DNA from: Cynocephalus volans
Lineage: Eukaryota; Chordata; Mammalia; Dermoptera; Cynocephalidae
Reading direction: 5' to 3'
NCBI RefSeq assembly: GCF_027409185.1
Contig: NC_084462.1
Coordinates: forward strand, 23,783,577-23,847,576
Length of the DNA stretch: 64,000 nucleotides
Part shown: positions 56,401-64,000 of the stretch, in pieces
How the letters are laid out: each line of letters begins with the position of its first letter
Numbering within the stretch: the stretch's first letter is position 1
Translations under genes and position numbers: made by a program
The notes under the pieces: generated by a model
Databases searched by the model: none
Told to the model about the DNA's origin: nothing
Seen by the model: only the letters and a program-made list of their open reading frames with translations

Positions 56401-59400
56401 GAAGAAGTACGATTTGTAAACGCAGAGAGGACGGGGAGGAAATCCTAGCCATTGAGGATGATGCGAGGGAGGGATGGTGCCAAAATACAAGGCATCTGTA
56501 GGAAGGAGCAATTAGACTCATTTTGCTGGATGGGAAGGTTCATGGTGCAGGGGGAGAGGGAGATCATGGGAAATGAAGCTTGAGGGAATGTTGGGACTGG
56601 GTACTGGAGAGTATTGACCGCAAGGCAATAGAGTTTTAGGAAGAATAATCTGAGAGTAAGGTAAAAGATGAATTGTGAGACAGTAGGGAGAAAATGAAGG
56701 CAGGGAACCAAAGAGGAAGCTGGACTTCATGGAACTAGATCGAAAAATAAGTATGAACTATAAACTTCTTTCTGGTGCTTGGAGACGCAATGCATATGAG
56801 GAGGGAGGAATCAAAGAAGTCAGGGTTTTGAGCCTGAGTAATTGAGATATTAGTAGTGATGTCCCAATCACTAATTGCCACTAAAGGCAGTAAGAGAATA
56901 GCAGTGGAGGCTGGAATAGTTTGGGCAGTTCTTAACATCTGTTCAGTTTCACAGAGTTAAATTGCCAGGTTCTCTAGGAGGTAAGTACAGAGAAGGCAAG
57001 AGTCCCTGTTTTTGGGGAGCTTAAAATTTAGTTGGGAGGCAGAGGCAGGAACTGCAACCCAAGTAATGATAATATATGGAGAATATAAGTGCCATAAAAT
57101 AGGAACAAAGAAAGTACTAAGAGTGTTCAGAGGAGGAGGATATTTTATTTAATTCAGGATATCAGGAGAGATTTGTGCATCTTGAAGGACAAGTAAAAAT
57201 TTGGCCAATAGAGTTGATCAGGAGGGAGATTATTCACAGCAAAGAGGTGAAGATGAAAACTCATGGTCCATGCTTGGGCAACATTAATGGGCCAGATAGG
57301 CTGAAATATGGGGGATCATGACTAAGAAAAGTGGTGAGAGGTAAGACTCGAAAAGTAGAGTGGAGTGTGGTGTGATGTCTCTTGAACGCTAAATTGGTAG
57401 ATATCAGGAGTTCGTTGATAATAATGGAGGGGAAGGAGGGAATGACCAGAAGCATACTTTACCAACACTACACTGACTTTGTTATATTGGATGTATTGGA
57501 ACAGGGAGAAAGTGGAACTAAAGAAACTGTGGAGTGTGGTGCTAGTCTAGGCAGGAGATAGGGAGTCTGAATCAGGATGGTGCGAAGTAAGTGTGGGAGG
57601 CATAGCAGGAAAAGATACAGTCTTTCTGCTGTGAGAACTACTCATAGGCTAAGTTAAAAAAGGTAAAAAAAAAAAAAAAAAAGATAGTCAAAGAAAGGAA
57701 AGGATCTCTTGGGCTACCTTAGTCCCTGTCTCTTCTCGTTTCCCCAACTCCAGGAGAATCTCTTTCTGGAAGCTCCTTTCTTGTTAACCCATCAGTTACT
57801 TCTCAGGGCTCCTCCAGCATTTGTGTTGAAACCTCCTTAGAACATTCTTTGTACTGTAATTATTTGTGTATAAGTCAGAATCACGCTTCTCATCTTTTTA
57901 TTGCCCTCAGTCTTACAAGACACCTTGCATATTGTAGATACGCAGAAATTGTTTGGGAAATGGGATAATTGTAACTGTAAAGACTTCAGAGGGAAAGCTG
58001 ATCCGAAGTTGAAAAAACCAAGTATATTTACCCCAGAAGTGGGGTTGGGTACAAAACAGGTCTGAAGGAATCAATGGGAAGGGCCAGAAATTGGTCTACA
58101 ATAGAACTTTCACCAGTTTAAAATCATTGGAGAAATGATTTAATTCCCAGGTTTTCTTAACATTTATGTAGAAAGCCTTTTTTTTTTTTTTTTTAGTGTA
58201 GTGTTCATATTGTTATTATAGACTTAATTTTAATAAAGATTTCTATTTTTCATTAAGGACAAAAAGGTGAGTTGAAAAACTAATCTTGTGATAAATTTTA
58301 GATTAAAATCATAATCTTTGTGATTAAAACAGTCCTCTCTAAACTTTTTTGGTCATACATTTGTATCAGTAAAAACAACAATTTATAAAAATTACATACA
58401 CGTATTATTCTGCCAAGATTTCATATAATAAAACAAAAAATACATTAAATTGTGCTATTTAAAAATAATTTTTATGCTGTTAAATGTACACGATTCCTTT
58501 TCCACCAGCATTATTAATGATTTTTTTAGTGAGTGCCATGTGGTTAAAAATGCCTTACTGGTTTAAATCTATTGGTGTAACTAATTGACCCAGCGATTGG
58601 ACGGTCTGTTTCTTAATCTTCGATTTGATTTCAGTTTTGATGGCTGTAGAAGTGCAAAAGATACTTCACAAAGATTTGTAGATTCAGATGGAAGAATCTC
58701 ATCGTCACTTCTGCATAATATGTTGATCCCTTCCACCAACCATGCTAAATTTTTGTTATTGAAGTTCAGGGTATATTTCCATTTTCCATGGCCTTAAATC
58801 ACCTATTCTTACAAACTAATCAGAAGGTAGTGTTTTATATTTTTAACAGGCTTAAGACCTAAAGTTCTAAAGTTCTTCATCTGTAAGATTTTTAAACAGG
58901 TTAGAAAATATTTCCAAGTTTTTAGAATATATACGTAAGGGTTTTTCCACTATGCTTGGTATCATTTTTGTCGGTTAAAATTACATAACAATGGAAACGT
59001 TTCATTCATCTGTTCTCATAACTGTTCTTTACCCACACTTTCTTTTTCTTTTAAAGCAGTTACTTTTCTCACTCTGATGACTTTTTGATTTAGATCAACA
59101 TTGGTTTTTACCTCCTAATCTGGCCAAGACCTTGCTCTATATAGAAGCTGCAGCTGTGCCATTTTCTTGTTGTTCACTTGTGTTGGCATCAGTAGTATTT
59201 CCTCTAATTGTAGTTTCTTTAAAACTGCTTGTTGCTTTTATGACAGTGAGATTAATTAAAGCTAGATAAAATAATCCATTATTGTCTCAGATAAACCAGA
59301 TACATCACAATATCTAACAGTGAACAAGAGAGTGAGGGCACTTTGGCAGCCCTCTGGGGGGCTGCGGGGTGAAGGGGTGACCTTTCTGTTTTCCCTAAGG

Positions 59401-60128
59401 ATGTATCACGTACCCTATGTGACATGTGACAGTTCAACATTTATACCAAATGAGGGCATTAGCATCAATTTGCATGTTAAACATGGCTTGATTTCTCTTT
59501 TAAAATATAGACATTCTGACTCTTTCTTTGTCCTTAGTGGATCATCTTGTACTTTGAAAACCACAGCTTTAGACTGGCCAAGACATTCATAAAAATCAAA
59601 ATAGCTAGATGGTAGATTAGCAAATCGTGGGCCTCCAAACTTGGCTTGAATGTTGACTCCACTAGGTAACCACCTGCTACTGAGCTATTTACTTAAGCTA
59701 TCATTAGCCTTAGTTATGTTGTCTATAAAATGGTACTAACAGTTCTGCCTATCTGCTAGGATGGTTGTGAAAACGAAAGAAGACTGTGCGTGTATTGCTT
59801 TAAGCCTGGTGCCTGGCACCCTGCTAACATTTAGCTCTCATGGGCTAAGCACTGTAAATGCACGATTTCATAAACTGCTGTCCACCTGGAGGTAAGTTGT
59901 TTTGACTCCAGGCAAACACCCTGAGAGTGGAGTGCGCCTGATTGAGGTTTCTGTTTGCAAACCTTGATATGGAAAGTGACAGTGGAGACAGTGCAGCTCT
60001 GTAGTTGTTCTTTTCTTTGTTATTCAGAGGCATTCTTAGTGCCTTGGTGGTATCCTTGTATGAAGCATTAGCATAGTATTATGGGTTACTTTTTATAAAG
60101 GTGCTAATAACTTTTTTTAATACTTCAG
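53117..60128. other. ZKSCAN1: ZKSCAN1 intron 1
   Basis: About 7 kb. MIR copies at about 54860-54970 (+), 55080-55260 (+), 56120-56330 (-) and 59605-59835 (-); L2-like sequence at about 54150-54215 (-) and 56340-57210 (+, weak); A-run at 57662-57680 and T-run near 58180. 58240-59580 is AT-rich, unassigned and may be an old DNA transposon. No extra exon is seen. Confidence 0.55.
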
Positions 60129-60198
60129 GAATAGTCCAGAAACCGATACCTTAAAACATCTCCTAGGACAGAAAGGTGAGCACAGACCCTGAGCCTGA
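60129..60198 (+). other. ZKSCAN1: 5' UTR part of ZKSCAN1 exon 2
   Basis: Follows the acceptor TACTTCAG at 60128. The UTR ends at the start codon; ATGATG gives two adjacent methionines and the first is used, as in human. Confidence 0.8.
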
Positions 60199-60624
60199 AT
60201 GATGACTGCTGAATCCAGGGAAGCCACAGGTCTGTCCCCCCAGGCTGCACAGGAGAAGGATGCGATTGTGATAGTGAAGGTAGAAGAGGAAGATGAGGAA
60301 GACCAGATGTGGGGGCAAGATTCCAGCCTGCAGGAGACGCCTCCCCCTGACCCAGAGATATTCCGCCAACGTTTTAGGCGCTTCTGTTACCAGAACACTT
60401 TTGGGCCTCGAGAGGCTCTGAGTCGACTGAAGGAACTTTGTCATCAGTGGCTGCGACCAGAGATAAACACCAAGGAGCAGATCCTGGAACTGCTGGTGCT
60501 GGAACAGTTCCTTTCCATTCTGCCTAAGGAGCTCCAGGCCTGGCTGCAGGAATACCGCCCTGATAGTGGAGAGGAGGCTGTGACTCTGCTGGAAGACTTG
60601 GAGCTTGATTTATCAGGGCAGCAG
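60199..60624 (+). CDS. ZKSCAN1: ZKSCAN1 exon 2 coding part: acidic N-terminus and SCAN domain
   Basis: 142 codons ending in phase 0 at donor GTAAAA (60625). The SCAN helices (residues about 53-137) are intact, including the conserved [13 protein letters not shown] and [10 protein letters not shown] segments. The donor is weak at the +5 position (GTAAAAAG), as may matter for back-splicing. Confidence 0.97.
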
Positions 60625-63568
60625 GTAAAAAGAGGTGAAATCTAATGTGTGTGGGCAGGGTGTGGACTTTGAGACTAGCACAAGGAGAAAGTTACTGATT
60701 TAAAACTAGAAGTTAGTAGTCTTTGTATGCTTCTTCTGCCTGCTCTCAGGTATTGAAAAGTGTTCTGGCCTTCTCCCTGCATCCACTAGCATAGTTATGG
60801 TCTTTTCTTTAATATTTTAATTCCTATTTAAAAAGTGATTTACCCTCAAGCCCAACCTGTTTGTCTTCAGGTCCCAGGTCAAGTTCATGGACCTGAGATG
60901 CTCTCAAGGGGTGTGGTACCTCTGGATCCAGTTCAGGAGTCAACGAGTTTCGACCTTCATCATGAGGCCACCCAGTCCCATTTCAAGCATTCTTCTCGGA
61001 AACCCCGCCTCTTACAGTCACAGGGTAAGAAGTAAGGTTTCATTGGGAGAGAAGTAGTAAATGGTTCAGGATGGGGGCACCCTCTCCATTGCTAAGTGCC
61101 AGTGATGAAAAAGCAGGCATATTCTTGTTATTATACCTTGTCATTGTTACTAAATGTAGGGGAAGTATAACTTACAGACCAGTCTCAGGAGTTAATTGAT
61201 GTTATTAAGGAGATAAATGAACTGTGCATAATGAACTAGATGGACATTACGTTTTTTTTAATAGAAAAGCATTGGGAACAGATGATATATCATTTCTATC
61301 CTGAGTTCGGAAACACTCTGGTGTGTCATAAATTATCTTTAAAAGGATTGTACATCCACTTAAAGATCCATTTTATATAAAATATATAAAGATATTGCAT
61401 AGCATCAGTCTTTTCTAGGTTATTTTCAAAAATTTCAAACAATGAGAAAAGAATGGAAAAACTTTTTGGTTGAGGAACATGAGAAAAAAATTAGTTCAGG
61501 GTCATATAAATAAAATAATTTTTTTATAAAATAAAAAAATAAAATAAAATAAAAATTAGTTCAGGGTCATATAAATAAAAATCAGTTTTGTTTTTTCCTT
61601 TGAGGAAAATGTATTATATCTTTATCTAATTTTAAAATCAGTGTAGCTGCATAGAATGTCAGTAAAACAATGAAGTGCTAAAGGTACAGTTGTTCAAGAA
61701 GAGTTGATCAAGGCACATTCCTTAACCAGTGTGTTTATTTGTGGTGACATTTAGGGTAGGAATATTAAATCGTGGAGCTTAAGGACACATTCCATGTGTC
61801 CTGGAGGACACGTACTGGTGAAATTCACGTGAGCCGATGTACTGTGATGTTTAACTCCACCACTGTTGATGTCCTTCTAGGGCTTGTGAGTTTCTCCACA
61901 CTCCACAAGCAGAAGTCACTGAGGGTGACATTAGGAAACTGGAGAGGATACTCATGGTTTTAGACAGCAGATTAGAGCTTCCGATTGCCAGAGTAATGGT
62001 TTTAGAGACCCTGACACATAGAGTTGTTATTTAGTAAGTAGTTCTTGAATGAATCGATGCATATACATTTATTCTCAGTTTCCTCTTTGTCCTATACATG
62101 TTCTGGAGTGTTTGTGTCAGAAAGTTAAAACACTAGGTACTTGATCTTTATGTACATTTTGCTGTAGCCTGTCTTGTTATTGTACATTTTGAGACAGGTA
62201 CAGGGTTTAGTAATTCAGTTTCAAATCCATTTCTCTAATCTTCATAGATTAGTAACATCTTCTGTCTACCAGTTACATTTCCAAATCTACTAGTAGTTGG
62301 CAAGAGGAGAAGGGGGGGATAATTTTTAGTTTAAAATTTTTCTTATTTTTCTTACACATTGCAGTTAGTGTGATTATATATGTCATGGATGTCTTTTATT
62401 ATATGAGTGTGACTCTCATACCCTTAAACTTAACTTGTAAATGTCTCATGAACATTTGAACCATGTGTACATTTTCTCAAAAAACTGTATTTATTGTGGC
62501 CAAGTGAGGGAGAAATGTAGAGGAACAAAAAAAATGGCAAAAACGTATCCAAAGGTAAGAAGACTCCCTTCCTTCCCTTCTTTTCTAGATATTACCACTA
62601 AGGATTTTAAAGTTGTGTTGTGTTTTTACGAATGTAGGCATAAATGGGATTCTAATATACTGGTACTGTTCCTTGGACTAGAGAAAATTATGAGCCAGAC
62701 TTCAATCCTGTGAGGAGTGTTCCCCACTCCTGTAGCTGAGAGTAAGAACCTCAGTTCTAGTTATTTACCCTCTTGGAGCCTCAGTTCCCCCTCTTTAAAA
62801 ATAAAAAGTTTGGATCAGGTGATTTTAAGGACCCTTTGTGACTCCTTGTGACTACTTCTTAGGAGTAGAGGTTTTGGGAAAAGCAAGGTCCTGCTTTCTC
62901 TTATTTATGTTCCCTGGAATTCTCTATTCAGTAGTTAAACATCGATAGTGAACCTACTGGTGCAGGAAGGAGAGTGCTCTGGGCCTTCTTTGAGGGAGGC
63001 TCAGAGCAGAGCTGATTTACTTACAGCTCTTTTTTCCTCCCTCAGCTCTCCCTGCCACCCATGTTCCTGCCCCTCATCATGAGGGGAGTCCCAGAGACCA
63101 GGCGATGGCATCTGCGCTATTGACAGCAGATTCCCAGGTGAGCTATGGTCCCCTCTGCCCTCCTGAGTCCCTTCTGTCTGCCTCTCTACCTGGAGCTTTT
63201 TTCGCAGTCTCCACACAGGCCACTTAATCTTGATGCCCCTGTCCACAGAGAAGCCCCACCCCCTGTCCTTTTAGTATCTTCCACCACACACACCCCCCCA
63301 CAGTCCACCAGCTCTGGTTGCATCTCTCTTCCCAGCATTCTGTAGCTTTACAGTCACCCCTGTCCCTGACTCTAGGTTTGGGCAGTGGGACTACCCCTGA
63401 GTTTTGGGGGAACTGAATGTGGGGATCTCCTATGATTTCAGGCAATGGTGAAGATTGAGGACATGGCTGTGTCGCTCATCCTGGAGGAATGGGGATGTCA
63501 GAACCTGGCTCGGAGGAATCTCAGTAGGGACAACAGGCAGGAGAATTATGGGAATGTGTTTTCACAGG
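60199..63568 (+). CDS. ZKSCAN1: ZKSCAN1, SCAN-KRAB zinc-finger protein, 5' coding part (zinc fingers beyond window)
   Basis: Coding segments 60199-60624, 60871-61024, 63046-63137 and 63442-63568 give 266 codons plus one base in frame. ZKSCAN1 is a nuclear C2H2 zinc-finger transcription factor; SCAN mediates dimerisation with other SCAN proteins and the KRAB A-box usually recruits co-repressors. Visible: acidic N-terminus with SUMO-type VKVE (about residues 26-29), SCAN domain about 53-137 ([13 protein letters not shown] ... LLEDLELDL), variable linker, KRAB A-box from 225 ([15 protein letters not shown]). Residues agree with human ZKSCAN1 almost throughout, with only conservative changes. The KRAB box is the atypical ZKSCAN1 form, lacking the canonical VTFEDV start. 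The zinc-finger exon should lie after 64000. Confidence 0.97.
60871..61024 (+). CDS. ZKSCAN1: ZKSCAN1 exon 3: SCAN-KRAB linker
   Basis: 154 nt from acceptor TTGTCTTCAG to donor CAGG|GTAAGA. Translates [10 protein letters not shown] ... RKPRLLQSQ, matching the human linker. It leaves one base over (phase 1), completed by the next exon. Confidence 0.95.
61025..63045. other. ZKSCAN1: ZKSCAN1 intron 3
   Basis: AT-rich. Contains a 29-nt direct repeat (61487-61515 and 61551-61579) around an A/T-rich spacer and a reversed MIR at about 62740-62840. No exon or conserved-looking open frame is seen. Confidence 0.6.
61487..61579. repeat. 29-nt direct repeat with A/T-rich spacer
   Basis: Two identical copies (core TTAGTTCAGGGTCATATAAA) start 64 bases apart with a TTTTTTATAAAATA ... 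AAATAAAATA spacer. Probably a local duplication. Confidence 0.85.
63046..63137 (+). CDS. ZKSCAN1: ZKSCAN1 exon 4: short linker exon
   Basis: 92 nt from acceptor TCCCTCAG (ends 63045) to donor GTGAGC (63138). Reads [14 protein letters not shown] ... LLTADSQ, corresponding to the human ALPAAHIPAPPHEG segment; ends in phase 0. Too short to appear as an open frame by itself. Confidence 0.92.
63138..63441. other. ZKSCAN1: ZKSCAN1 intron 4
   Basis: 304 bases, pyrimidine-rich, with normal splice ends. Nothing else is seen. Confidence 0.85.
63442..63568 (+). CDS. ZKSCAN1: ZKSCAN1 exon 5: KRAB A-box
   Basis: 127 nt from acceptor GATTTCAG (ends 63441) to donor CAGG|GTAAGA (63569). Reads [18 protein letters not shown] ... 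NYGNVFSQ with one base over. The KRAB A-box keeps the EEWG and [11 protein letters not shown] landmarks. Confidence 0.95.
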
Positions 63569-64000
63569 GTAAGAATGATGCAGGATTGTTGTCTGATAAG
63601 ATTGTTTTGTCTCTTTATTTGTTAGCTGTGGAGTCTGTGATGCATTCAGTTGAGTGTTGATAAGGATTTATAAACTGCTGATCCCATTTCTTCTGATGAG
63701 ATAGAGAGTGAAAATATTCATGTTCGTTTACTCCTAAAGCATGGTACTGCAACTCCCTGATTCCATGTGGCTTTTTACTCTAGGTAGTTTTCATTCTTTG
63801 AAATCAGAAATAAACTCTCTGCTCTGAGTCCTCATCTCTTCAACTACTCAGTTACCTAAGAGGATTCTGTTCCACTCCCCGTGGGTGTAAATGCCCTTGT
63901 CGGGAATATCAACTTCCTAGCAGAGCTGGCCAGGTGAACTGATCATCAGTCTGATCCTAACCCACCATTCCTGGTACCACATTCCTGAACCTGCCAAGGG
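63569..64000. other. ZKSCAN1: ZKSCAN1 intron 5, partial
   Basis: The window ends inside this intron. No zinc-finger (TGEKP-type) sequence has been reached. Confidence 0.85.

Larger units (their letters stand above)
60129..61024 (+). ncRNA. Candidate circZKSCAN1 locus (exons 2-3)
   Basis: In human, exons 2 and 3 of ZKSCAN1 are back-spliced into an abundant circular RNA. The same two exons are conserved here with intact acceptor and donor sites; the spliced circle would be 650 nt (496 + 154), close to the human size. Expression in this species is inferred, and the human Alu pairs that help the reaction are absent. Confidence 0.4.

Overview
This window is nuclear DNA from a placental mammal. 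It has spliced genes with GT/AG introns, a high load of interspersed repeats (L1, L2, MIR, CR1/L3, MaLR-type LTRs, hAT remnants) and two CpG islands. I see no Alu, rodent B1/B2, carnivore or ruminant SINEs. The youngest SINEs are tRNA-derived monomers and dimers with box A/B signatures and clear target-site duplications. They look like the tRNA-Ile-type, tandemly arranged CYN SINEs described from colugos (Dermoptera). Colugo is my best guess for the host, but it rests on recalled family features, not on a search.

Two protein-coding genes are supported, both on the + strand. At 1897-7345 lies a complete four-exon zinc-alpha-2-glycoprotein (ZAG/AZGP1) family gene: signal peptide, alpha1, alpha2 and Ig-like alpha3 exons, all phase-1 junctions, an open frame of 310 codons and a poly(A) signal at 7542. 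At about 52.9-64 kb lies the 5' part of ZKSCAN1: a CpG-island promoter with a non-coding first exon, the SCAN exon (60129-60624), the exon after it, a short linker exon and the KRAB A-box exon (63442-63568). The zinc-finger exon is outside the window.

The order matches the AZGP1 - AZGP1P1 - ZKSCAN1 neighbourhood of human 7q22. The ZAG-like gene has the same orientation as ZKSCAN1, which as I recall is the arrangement of the human pseudogene AZGP1P1 rather than of AZGP1 itself. It may therefore be an intact copy of a paralogue that is dead in human.

The 45 kb between the two genes has no convincing protein gene. It is layered repeat: L2 (8.7-11.3 and 19.2-19.7 kb), L1 3' ends (14.6-16.5, 18.5-18.9, 19.7-20.1, 51-52 kb), MaLR LTRs (11.3, 20.7, 22.0, 36.1, 39.1, 45.0, 46.1-46.8, 47.2, 48.3 kb), LTRs of other ERV types (about 27.2, 30.0 and 31.3 kb), a CR1/L3 remnant (38.8-40.3 kb) and tRNA-SINEs (17.4, 27.9, 39.7, 43.5 kb). 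The main non-repeat signal is an orphan CpG island at 22.9-23.3 kb that shares three short sequence blocks, in the same order, with the ZKSCAN1 promoter island. The two genes are not expected to work together: one encodes a secreted MHC-I-like adipokine-type protein, the other a nuclear transcription factor whose exons 2-3 form a well-known circular RNA in human.
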